Assembly: GCA_937983085.1 (NCBI GenBank)
Contig: CALJKZ010000264.1
Coordinates: forward strand, 1-5,688
Source of the DNA: an uncultured Gemmatimonadales bacterium
GTDB taxonomy: Bacteria > Gemmatimonadota > Gemmatimonadetes > Longimicrobiales > Gaopeijiaceae
Length of the DNA: 5,688 nucleotides
Direction of reading: 5' to 3'
Part shown: piece by piece, positions 1-5,174 of the stretch
Position numbering within the stretch: position 1 is the stretch's first letter
Layout of the letters: each line of letters opens with the position of its first letter
Program-made: the position numbers and the translations under genes
Notes under the pieces: model-generated
Databases searched by the model: none
Told to the model about the DNA's origin: nothing
Seen by the model: the letters and a program-made list of their open reading frames with translations, nothing else

Positions 1-338
1 GTAGACAGAGTGATGAGACCGTCGACAAGACCCAGTGCGGCGGCGCGGCGAGCTACGTTACCTCCGTGACTGTGACAGATAGCGAATCGCCGGTAGTTCG
101 GCCTTTCCGAGACACGCCCCTCCAGAAGCTCGCAGAACGCGTCGGCGGCTCGGATGCGGGCACGGAAGGTGTTTGCACCGCTCCAGCGGAACGGAGTGAC
201 AGACACGACGGGCAAGCACTCGCGCAGGTAAGCCATGAACTCAGAGTGCGGCTCGACCCACTTCGCGCGCTTTGCGAACGTACCGTGGACCGTGAAGAGT
301 TCGATCGGCGTGTCGTGCTCCGGGGGGGGCGCTCTCAT
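1..338 (-). CDS. alpha/beta-hydrolase (lipase/esterase-like), 5' part only
   Basis: The minus strand is open from an ATG at 338-336 to the left edge, giving 112 codons with the 3' end missing. An in-frame TAG lies directly upstream (341-339), so this ATG is the first possible ATG start. The protein has the opening of an alpha/beta-hydrolase: a strand with an oxyanion-type His-Gly (VHGTF, residues 17-21), a conserved-looking segment PFRWSGAN (49-56), and a nucleophile elbow CHSHGGN (88-94) in which Ser90 would be the catalytic serine. The usual first Gly of GxSxG is Cys here. The acid and histidine of the triad would lie beyond the edge. The substrate cannot be read from this part. Codons 4-6 are three prolines encoded within a run of eight C. 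No clear Shine-Dalgarno sequence is visible. It lies 148 bases downstream of the Argonaute gene on the same strand, so it may be island cargo, but there is no evidence that it belongs to the defence operon. Confidence 0.75.
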   Translation of the reverse strand, partial: MRAPPPEHDTPIELFTVHGTFAKRAKWVEPHSEFMAYLRECLPVVSVTPFRWSGANTFRARIRAADAFCELLEGRVSERPNYRRFAICHSHGGNVARRAAALGLVDGLITLS

Positions 339-374
339 CTAGTGGACATCTGTCGCATGTTGCGAAACAGGGAA

Positions 375-487
375 GGGATCCCCGACACGATGGCCACGGC
401 AGCGGTTGGCTCTGGCATGCTGTCATTGCTCCTGATCGGGGAGAACCTGGCACTCATCGGTGTCGCAGCGGTTCCCGTCGGGATCCC
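375..487. repeat. imperfect inverted repeat / long stem-loop between Argonaute and hydrolase genes
   Basis: Two arms at 375-396 and 448-487 are complementary. The outer 8 bp is GGGATCCC (375-382 with 480-487). The inner pairs are CGACAC with GTGTCG (383-388 with 460-465), GATG with CATC (389-392 with 455-458) and GCCA with TGGC (393-396 with 448-451). That makes 22 Watson-Crick pairs, interrupted by a one-base bulge, a three-base bulge and a 14-base one-sided loop. The loop at the top is about 51 bases. The outer arm includes the first base of the Argonaute stop codon. No U-run follows on either strand, so a simple intrinsic terminator is unlikely. It could be a processing or attenuation structure, a small RNA, or a recombination or protein-binding site. 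The pairing is visible; the function is not. Confidence 0.5.
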
Positions 488-1155
488 TACATGTAGTAAC
501 TGAACCGGGCCTGCATGCGATCAGAGGGAGCCAGGTAGGGCAAGATCTCTCCTACCTTCCGCGCAGCCTTGATCGTAATCGGGTCGCGGTTGTCAAACTG
601 CGTGTCGTTCCAGTTCATCTTCGTCAGAGCGAGCACCTCGCGAGCCATTGACTCGGGCGTGTGTTCAGACCGCGCGACGTGCAACGAAAGCGGACGAGGC
701 ACGTACATCCCCGGGTAAGTCGAGTAGAAGTCAACGCTACCCCGCGTGTACAAGACACACCGATCCTCGGCGCGAAGGAACGTGCCGCGAAGGGGCGGAT
801 AGCGGCCGTCCCGGAAGAGCCGTGTATTCGACCTCCGGATCCATACCAGGTCGATGTCGTCAATGCGGTGTTCGGCGCACGCGCTCTCGAAGCCGTCCTG
901 CTCCTGCGGGCTGAACCGGGATGTCTTGTGAAGGACCACCCTAGCGGGAGCAGTCTTGTGCTCTTGGCGGTACCGGGTGAGCGAAGCGTCCAGAAGTTCG
1001 AACGCGCCCTGCGCTTCTAGGTGCGGTTGCCGATCCTCTTTGGAGACCTTCGCCAGCCCACCTCGGATGATGAGCCCGTCACCGCGCTCATTGAACACCT
1101 GAGCGACGCTCGTATGCAGCTCGTCGCCCTCTCCTACGAAGAACGAGACGCCCAC
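487..1155 (-). CDS. Argonaute C-terminal (PIWI) half, possible reinitiation product
   Basis: A 222-residue PIWI segment begins at a GTG (1155-1153) only one codon after the TGA. It reads MGVSFFVGEGDEL and ends at TAG 489-487. Reinitiation right after the stop (TGA-TAT-GTG) is conceivable, but there is no Shine-Dalgarno sequence ahead of it and GTG here simply encodes the Val of the conserved YVGVSF strand. The segment is well preserved over its whole length, with no further stop or frameshift. This argues that the interruption is recent or that the segment is still made. I infer a split Argonaute only as a minority possibility. Confidence 0.4.
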   Translation of the reverse strand: MGVSFFVGEGDELHTSVAQVFNERGDGLIIRGGLAKVSKEDRQPHLEAQGAFELLDASLTRYRQEHKTAPARVVLHKTSRFSPQEQDGFESACAEHRIDDIDLVWIRRSNTRLFRDGRYPPLRGTFLRAEDRCVLYTRGSVDFYSTYPGMYVPRPLSLHVARSEHTPESMAREVLALTKMNWNDTQFDNRDPITIKAARKVGEILPYLAPSDRMQARFSYYM

Positions 1156-1158
1156 ATA

Positions 1159-1161
1159 TCA
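1159..1161 (-). other. in-frame TGA at MID/PIWI junction of the Argonaute gene
   Basis: The minus strand reads ...TCC-GTG-TGA-TAT-GTG-GGC-GTC..., and the frame is unbroken before and after. From memory, homologous short pAgos often carry Cys-Tyr-x-Gly at this strand, so TGA would be one base from TGC or TGT. Apart from a weak TCTC/GAGA pairing (1148-1145 with 1133-1130), I see no convincing bacterial SECIS hairpin directly downstream. Confidence 0.85.
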
Positions 1162-1908
1162 CACGGAGAAGGCATCGCTCTCAGTACGAATCCTCCACGG
1201 CGTGCCCCCTGCCTTGTAATAGAGCGCCGTGTGAATATTCCACGCCCTGGTGGCCTCATCCTGGAGCCGAATGGCCTTCCGCGACTCCGCAGGCAGTTCC
1301 TTGCGGTACTCGGGGCGATACGTGGTGGGGAGGACAAGTTGGATTGGGGAGGAGATCGACTGCATGGCTCTCGCCTTCAGCAGTCGACGGAAGTTCAGAT
1401 CTTCGGACCCAGCACGATCCTGCGAGCGATACCCTCGGATCATGTCGCGAAGGATCTCCATCGGGAGAGCGCAGATCACCACATCCGTCCTGTGCGCCTC
1501 CTGAAGGATCGACAACTCGTTGCAGAACAACTCGGAGGCCCCGGCCGCCAAGGTGTTGTGCGACGCCCTGTCCGCTAGATCCTTGAACTGTTGGCTCGGA
1601 ATCGCGCGACAGTTCTTCGCCTCCACGACCAGGTCGGATCGAAAGGACACCCCCTGGTGGAACCCTGGGAAGGGGCCAAAGAGGTTCGGCTGTCGACTGC
1701 TCTTCGCCTCGATGCCTCTAGAGCACGAGTCGAGCCACGTGTGAAGGTGTTCAATGCCCTCTGCGGTCCCGACGATCCCGACTCGGATAGAGCGGAGGTC
1801 CTGTCGATCCACGTCTAGAGGACCGTGGCTGGTGATCCCGAATCGAATGTCGACGTGATTGCCGGTGCCGAACTCTAGCTCCGGCTCGGGCAGATGGCCG
1901 ACGTTCAT
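1159..1908 (-). CDS. Argonaute N-terminal (MID) half as actually readable up to TGA
   Basis: If the TGA is a true stop, the product is a 249-residue protein holding the MID domain and the first edge of PIWI, ending ...TESDAFSV. Translation would be coupled to the nuclease-APAZ gene through the ATGA overlap at 1905-1908, and no separate Shine-Dalgarno sequence is seen. MID is the domain that holds the 5' end of the guide in Argonautes, but without the PIWI half a stable guide-target duplex channel would be missing. I list this as the literal reading of the sequence; the interrupted full-length gene is the more likely evolutionary unit. Confidence 0.5.
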   Translation of the reverse strand: MNVGHLPEPELEFGTGNHVDIRFGITSHGPLDVDRQDLRSIRVGIVGTAEGIEHLHTWLDSCSRGIEAKSSRQPNLFGPFPGFHQGVSFRSDLVVEAKNCRAIPSQQFKDLADRASHNTLAAGASELFCNELSILQEAHRTDVVICALPMEILRDMIRGYRSQDRAGSEDLNFRRLLKARAMQSISSPIQLVLPTTYRPEYRKELPAESRKAIRLQDEATRAWNIHTALYYKAGGTPWRIRTESDAFSV

Positions 1909-3227
1909 GAGTCCAACAAGGGTAGCGTGTCGTCCGGCGGTGTCTTGGGGACCTCCCTTCCGGTCCAGGTTTCCTCGTCGATTCCTACCTCCAGATCGAA
2001 CGTCTGGAGTTCACCAAACCGGAGATGCGGGTATCCCAAGCCCAACGCGTCATCCACGTCGGTCAGCACGCTGGCCCACATCACGACCTGACCTCTCACA
2101 GCGCGGTTGTGCTCAAACTCCTTGATCTTCTTTAGGTGCTGATCCCGGAAACCGTCTCGTTCCTTTCCATCCCTCGTAAAGTGGTACGTCGGGACGAGTT
2201 CAAGGAACCACCGGGACCGGTCTCGGAGGAAAGACGCCTCCAAGGCTGAGTGACGACAGAAGCGGAAGGACCCGTCGTCCCGGCGGTAGCACTTCACCAC
2301 GTCGCGGGTGGATCTCTGCTTCGTGGACCGGTAGTTGAAGGTGCGATCCGGACGCTTCCTTCTCCGATTCCTAATGAAGTAGAAGCAGTGATGCTCCTTG
2401 CTCCATCCGACCCCAACTCCCCACAGCCGCGCCCTGAGTGAGCGGTTCATGAGGCGAACGAAGTCACGTCGCAGATCCGGATCGTCCGATTGTGCGAAGT
2501 GCGCTGACTCAATGGAATCCACCGTCCCGGCCTCCACCACATCGGACCAACCGGCAACGTCCAGGTCGACGAACGAGAGAATCTGGCTGCCCTTCAGAAA
2601 CCACTCTCCTGGGGCCTCGTCGAAGACCTCGTTGAGGATAGGCCATATCGCCCCCGCCTTATCGCATTTGGATTGGCCGACGTAGATCGTCGGACTGAAG
2701 CCAGTTACTTCAAGCAGGTTGGAAACGAGGGTCTCTTCCTTGGGCGGGGGACCAAGGTAGACGCCGAGTCCGAGAGGACTCGCGACCCGGGAAAGCGAAT
2801 CCGAAGACGAGCCATCGAAACGGTTCCCGGACTTGCTGAACCGTATGCTCTTGTCCTTCGCGCGAGAGGGGGCGGCGAAGTAGCTCTTCACGTCGACCCA
2901 GTAGACACTCTCCGACCCCAGGTGGACGACAAACAGCACGACGGGTGCGTTGCCTCCCAACCAGTAGCTCACATCGCGCGCGCTTACCGGCCACCGGAAC
3001 GACTCGGCCGTTTCGCTGGGCAGATCACCTGAGGTCGTTTTCACCTGGGCCTGAATCACGAGGTTCGTCGCCACGCCATCAGGCTTGCGAAGCTCGATGA
3101 CCCCATCAATTCCGGCATCGATGGTCGTCGCGTTCCAGACGTGGCCCATGTCGAGCACACGGCGCTCGACGAGATTGACCCCACGTTGGCCAATGATCGT
3201 GTTCTGGTGAACGGACTTGGGATTCAT
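1905..3227 (-). CDS. DREN (DUF4365) nuclease-APAZ effector of a SPARDA-type short-Argonaute system
   Basis: This is the predicted toxic effector of the Argonaute operon. In known SPARDA systems it forms a heterodimer with the short pAgo and, once a guided target is recognised, degrades DNA unspecifically. It has 440 residues. Residues about 10-130 are a DUF4365 domain of the PD-(D/E)xK nuclease superfamily. They include GQRGVNLVE (13-21, helix Glu21), GIDGVIEL with Asp41 and Glu45, the QAQVK catalytic strand ending in Lys63, and the family-like RWPVSARDVSYWL and VYWVDV. The putative catalytic set Asp41-Glu45-Gln61-Lys63 looks intact. From about residue 175 to the end is an APAZ region: EWFLKGSQILSF (208-219), then RDFVRLMNRSLRARL, FYFIRN and HLRFGELQTFDL near the C-terminus. 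APAZ stands in for the missing Argonaute N/PAZ parts and docks the pAgo. The ATG start is the only usual start after the in-frame TAA at 3263-3261. It has no good Shine-Dalgarno sequence. Its stop overlaps the Argonaute start (ATGA). The frame is intact, unlike that of its partner. Confidence 0.9.
   Translation of the reverse strand: MNPKSVHQNTIIGQRGVNLVERRVLDMGHVWNATTIDAGIDGVIELRKPDGVATNLVIQAQVKTTSGDLPSETAESFRWPVSARDVSYWLGGNAPVVLFVVHLGSESVYWVDVKSYFAAPSRAKDKSIRFSKSGNRFDGSSSDSLSRVASPLGLGVYLGPPPKEETLVSNLLEVTGFSPTIYVGQSKCDKAGAIWPILNEVFDEAPGEWFLKGSQILSFVDLDVAGWSDVVEAGTVDSIESAHFAQSDDPDLRRDFVRLMNRSLRARLWGVGVGWSKEHHCFYFIRNRRRKRPDRTFNYRSTKQRSTRDVVKCYRRDDGSFRFCRHSALEASFLRDRSRWFLELVPTYHFTRDGKERDGFRDQHLKKIKEFEHNRAVRGQVVMWASVLTDVDDALGLGYPHLRFGELQTFDLEVGIDEETWTGREVPKTPPDDTLPLLDS
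1915..1924 (-). repeat. 10-base word upstream of the Argonaute start (copy 2)
   Basis: TACCCTTGTT on the minus strand lies 6 bases before the Argonaute ATG, inside the last codons of the nuclease-APAZ gene (Leu-Pro-Leu-Leu). The same word is 3 bases before the ATG of the nuclease-APAZ gene at 3231-3240. Both copies are preceded by ACGC within two bases and followed by ATGAA. It may be a common expression signal or the result of a start-region duplication. Confidence 0.55.
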
Positions 3228-3230
3228 CTG

Positions 3231-3240
3231 AACAAGGGTA
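3231..3240 (-). promoter_or_regulatory. 10-base word upstream of the nuclease-APAZ start (copy 1), possible -10 of a leaderless transcript
   Basis: TACCCTTGTT begins with TACCCT, which fits a TANNNT -10 box. It ends 7 bases before the ATG, the spacing expected when transcription starts at or near the start codon. Absence of a Shine-Dalgarno sequence ahead of this gene agrees with a leaderless message. A perfect -35 hexamer, TTGACA, lies at 3275-3270 but is 29 bases from TACCCT, too far to pair with it. The best hexamers 17-18 bases from it (CCATCT, CATCTA) are weak. Promoter assignment is therefore tentative. Confidence 0.3.
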
Positions 3241-3280
3241 ATGCGTAGATGGGTGCGTCGTTACTCTCCTGTCAAAGCCG

Positions 3281-3541
3281 TTGACGCGGTCGGACCCCTT
3301 CAGCCACCTGAAGGCCGAAGGTGAGAAGAACCCCGAGCGGCCTAGGCTCACCGACGCCGAGTTCGAGGCGATGCTCACGGCGGCCCCGAAGGGGCACGCC
3401 TACCTGCCGATGCTTCTCGTGCTCGCGGGCGAGACGGGACGCCGCATCGGCTCCATCGTCCGGCTGCGCGCCAGCGACATCCGATCGGAGGACGGCGCGC
3501 ACGTGGCGCCACGTGAACGACAAAGGCGTCCCCCGTCCTGA
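3281..3541 (+). pseudogene. tyrosine recombinase (phage-type integrase) remnant
   Basis: The open frame has 86 codons from a TTG. The recognisable part runs from about EKNPERPRLTDAEFEAML through TGRRIGSIVRLRASDI. This is the beginning of a tyrosine-recombinase catalytic domain; TGRR carries the first catalytic Arg. The N-terminal arm and core-binding domain are absent, as are the later Lys, HxxR and nucleophile Tyr. After DGAHV the frame turns into an Arg/Pro-rich tail, while another plus frame continues as WRHVNDKG, the typical next strand (x-W-x-x-x-NDK). This suggests a one-base loss near 3500-3515. It sits between the tRNA gene and the Argonaute operon, reading toward the tRNA, the usual place for the integrase of a tRNA-targeted island. 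It would not be active. The boundaries given are those of the open frame; the true fragment may extend to about 3530 in the other frame. Confidence 0.7.
3500..3515. repeat. 16-bp perfect palindrome at the integrase frameshift point
   Basis: CACGTGGCGCCACGTG equals its own reverse complement over 16 bases. It lies exactly where the integrase remnant changes frame. It may be a by-product of the lesion, for example a small templated rearrangement, or chance in high-GC DNA. Confidence 0.6.
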
Positions 3542-3556
3542 AGCCGACCCGGCACG

Positions 3557-3593
3557 AAAACGCCGGAAGCCCAGCCACCGCTGGACTCCCGGC
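3557..3593 (-). terminator. intrinsic terminator of the tRNA gene
   Basis: Three bases after the tRNA 3' end the minus strand can form a 14-bp hairpin (GCCGGGAGTCCAGC, loop GGTG, GCTGGGCTTCCGGC; 3593-3562), then G and TTTT (3560-3557). Two of the pairs are G-U wobbles that exist only in the minus-strand RNA; on the plus strand they would be A-C mismatches. This supports the tRNA direction. The U-run is short, so termination may be partial. Confidence 0.7.
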
Positions 3594-3596
3594 CAG

Positions 3597-3670
3597 TGGG
3601 CCCGCCAGGACTTGAACCTGGGACCTACCGATTATGAGTCGGCTGCTCTAACCAACTGAGCTACGGGCCC
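3597..3670 (-). tRNA. tRNA with CAT anticodon, probably tRNA-Ile2 (lysidine type), otherwise elongator tRNA-Met
   Basis: The minus strand folds into a full cloverleaf of 74 bases including discriminator A (3597). The acceptor stem is GGGCCCG/CGGGCCC, and the D arm is GCTC...GAGC. The anticodon stem is GCCGA/TCGGT around the loop CTCATAA, giving anticodon CAT. The T arm is CCAGG-TTCAAGT-CCTGG. No CCA is encoded; the next bases are CTG. A CAT anticodon can mean Met or the AUA-reading Ile species whose C34 is changed to lysidine by TilS. The C4-G69 and C5-G68 pairs are the acceptor features known to favour TilS, and the anticodon arm and T arm resemble E. coli ileX, so I favour Ile2. The D loop is elongator-like, and a fully paired C1-G72-type end excludes the usual initiator. 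Its 3' end faces the integrase remnant, as expected for a tRNA used as an integration target. Confidence 0.93.
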
Positions 3671-3679
3671 GAAGCGAAG

Positions 3680-3685
3680 AAGATA
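3680..3685 (-). promoter_or_regulatory. possible -10 box of the tRNA gene
   Basis: TATCTT (four of six consensus bases) ends 9 bases before the tRNA 5' end on the minus strand. No good -35 is visible 17 bases upstream (TACGCG). The 154-base stretch 3671-3824 must hold the divergent promoters of the tRNA and trkA, but I can point to nothing stronger in it. Confidence 0.3.
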
Positions 3686-3824
3686 GCCTTCTCCGATCCT
3701 CACGCGTACTCAGTTCGGCGCACACGCACTACCTTTCTCCCACGGCGCCGGCCATGCGGGTCGGGGTCTTCAGAACACAGGTCGGCAGCGTGGACACTCC
3801 CCACGGTTCGCCCCCCCACCGTAC

Positions 3825-5174
3825 ATGAGGGTTCTGGTCGTCGGAGCCGGCGAGGTCGGCTTTCACCTCGCCCAACGGCTCTCCGAAGAGCATCAGGACG
3901 TGGTGCTCATCGAATCGGATCCCGAGCAGGCAGAGCACGCGGCCCAGCTCCTGGACATCCAGACGATGGTCGGGAATGGAGCCGCACTCTCCGTCCTGGA
4001 GAAGGCGAACGTCAAGAAGGCGAGCATGCTCCTCGCCGTGACGAGCCGGGACGAGGTCAACCTCATCGCGTGCCTCGCGGCCAAGCGGATGGGGGTGGAG
4101 TACACGGTCGCCCGCATCTCCAACCCCGACTACTACCAGACCGACTCGGTGCTCTCCCGGGAGCAGATGGGGATCGACCTCATGGTGAACCCCGAGCGGG
4201 AGTGCGCTCGCGACACCCTCCAGCTCCTCCAAAACGCTGCCTTCACCGAGGTGTCGGACTTCGCGGGGGGGCGGGTCCAACTCATCGGTCTCACCGTCCG
4301 CGAGGGTGCGCCGGTGGCGGGCCGCTCCATCCGCAACCTGCGCGCCACCTTCTCTCCCGGCGGATACCACTACGTGACCGCGGCCATTGTTCGCGACGGC
4401 CGTACCATCATCCCGAAGGCCGACTCCACCATCGAGGCCGGGGACAAGATCTACCTCCTCGCGCCCACTGCCGAACTGGAGGACGTCCCACCGCTGGCCG
4501 GCTACGACAAGTTCGACCTGAAGCGGGTCATGATCGCCGGCGGGAGCCCGGAGGGGCAGTATCTGGCCGAACTGCTGGAACAGAACGACGTCCACTGCAC
4601 GATTCTCGACCGCGACAAGCGCCGGTGCATGGAGCTGGCCAAACGGCTTCCGAAGTCCCTGGTCCTCCCCGCCGACGGCACCGATCTCGGGCCTCTGGAG
4701 ATGGGAGGGGTGAGCGGGAGCGACGGGTTCGTGGCGGCCACCGGCAACGACGAGACGAACCTTCTCTCGAGCCTGCTGGCCAAAGAGGCGGGTGCGCGGA
4801 AAGTCCTCGCCCTGGTCCACAAGTTCGAGTACCTCAAGCTCGTTCCCGCCGTGGGCATCGACGCCAGCATCTCGCCCCGCATCTCGGCGGTGAACGCCAT
4901 CCTCCGACGCGTCCGGCGAGGTCGAGTGATGACCGTCGCCTCCCTCTCCGGCATCGAGGCCGAGGCCATCGAGTTCGAGGTGCGAAAAGGATCGAAGATC
5001 GCTGGAATGGCCCTGCGGGAGGCGGCGTTCCCGAAACGGGGGGTCGTCGGCACCATCATCCGCGGCGGCGACATCATCCTCCCACGGGGAGAGGACGTGA
5101 TCCTGCCCGGCGACGACGTCATCGTCTTCGCCATGCCCGACGCCATTCCTCAGATCGAAGCCCTCTTCGCCTGA
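3825..5174 (+). CDS. trkA: Trk potassium-uptake system peripheral regulatory protein TrkA
   Basis: TrkA is the cytoplasmic nucleotide-binding subunit that gates the TrkH potassium channel, opening or closing it according to bound nucleotides. It has 449 residues, close to the 458 of E. coli TrkA, and shows the usual double arrangement RCK_N-RCK_C-RCK_N-RCK_C. The first Rossmann unit starts at the N-terminus with VGAGEVG (6-12) and an acidic strand end, VVLIESD (Glu30, Asp32). The first RCK_C covers about 140-222 (GRVQLIGLTV...AGDKIYLLAP). The second Rossmann unit begins VMIAGGSPEG (235-244) with ILDRD. The second RCK_C ends the protein (EFEVRKGSKIAGMAL...PGDDVIVFA). The ATG is chosen because MRVLVVGAGEVG is the family's N-terminus. 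There is no Shine-Dalgarno sequence; a run of seven C lies just upstream. A 24-codon open frame (3754-3828) overlaps the start by ATGA and could couple translation. trkH follows 16 bases later, so the two form an operon. Confidence 0.97.
   Translation: MRVLVVGAGEVGFHLAQRLSEEHQDVVLIESDPEQAEHAAQLLDIQTMVGNGAALSVLEKANVKKASMLLAVTSRDEVNLIACLAAKRMGVEYTVARISNPDYYQTDSVLSREQMGIDLMVNPERECARDTLQLLQNAAFTEVSDFAGGRVQLIGLTVREGAPVAGRSIRNLRATFSPGGYHYVTAAIVRDGRTIIPKADSTIEAGDKIYLLAPTAELEDVPPLAGYDKFDLKRVMIAGGSPEGQYLAELLEQNDVHCTILDRDKRRCMELAKRLPKSLVLPADGTDLGPLEMGGVSGSDGFVAATGNDETNLLSSLLAKEAGARKVLALVHKFEYLKLVPAVGIDASISPRISAVNAILRRVRRGRVMTVASLSGIEAEAIEFEVRKGSKIAGMALREAAFPKRGVVGTIIRGGDIILPRGEDVILPGDDVIVFAMPDAIPQIEALFA

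Larger units (their letters stand above)
487..1908 (-). pseudogene. short prokaryotic Argonaute (MID-PIWI), interrupted by an in-frame TGA
   Basis: This is the guide-binding subunit of a short-Argonaute defence system. In the family it binds a small guide and pairs with an APAZ partner. The frame is 473 codons plus TAG, a normal length for a short pAgo, which lacks the N and PAZ domains. The start is the ATG at 1908-1906, overlapping the upstream gene by ATGA; the protein opens with the family-like PEPELEFGTG (residues 8-17). MID fills roughly the first 230 residues and includes FPGF. PIWI follows: YYKAGGTPWRI before the break, then VGVSFF, SVAQVF, RVVLHKTS, PLRGTF, TKMNWNDTQF (429-438) and an aromatic-rich end FSYYM. 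Ser255 stands where slicing Argonautes have the first catalytic Asp, and TKMNWN replaces the last catalytic site, so it would not cut targets, as is usual for short pAgos. Codon 250 is TGA (1161-1159) with no frame change on either side. The result could be a dead gene, a sequencing error, readthrough or selenocysteine insertion, or two separate polypeptides. Confidence 0.9.

Noticed and set aside
335..457. Minus-strand 40-codon frame ending in an ATGA overlap with the hydrolase start.
   Set aside because: The overlap is suggestive, but the peptide has no recognisable features, no Shine-Dalgarno sequence, and lies almost wholly in the inverted-repeat region.
66..503. Plus-strand open frame of 145 codons, with a hydrophobic end (from ATG 390) that looks membrane-like.
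   Set aside because: It is antisense to the hydrolase gene, which has clear family motifs, and its 3' part is read through the inverted repeat. No Shine-Dalgarno sequence, no recognisable family.
1100..1161. Selenocysteine insertion element after the Argonaute TGA.
   Set aside because: Only a four-pair TCTC/GAGA stem with an 11-base loop is visible; this is too weak to claim a SECIS, and no Argonaute selenoprotein is known to me.
1021..1578. Long plus-strand open frame of 185 codons antisense to the Argonaute.
   Set aside because: It is the complement of a gene with PIWI/MID motifs; composition is that of a high-GC shadow frame.
3321..3659. Plus-strand frame ending WARQDLNLGPTDYESAALTN.
   Set aside because: The tail is the well-known false peptide from the antisense strand of a tRNA. 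Only its WRHVNDKG part is of interest, as the shifted integrase frame.
3729..4820. Minus-strand frame of 363 codons opposite trkA.
   Set aside because: Shadow of trkA; rich in Val, Gly, Asp and His from antisense codons, with no domain.
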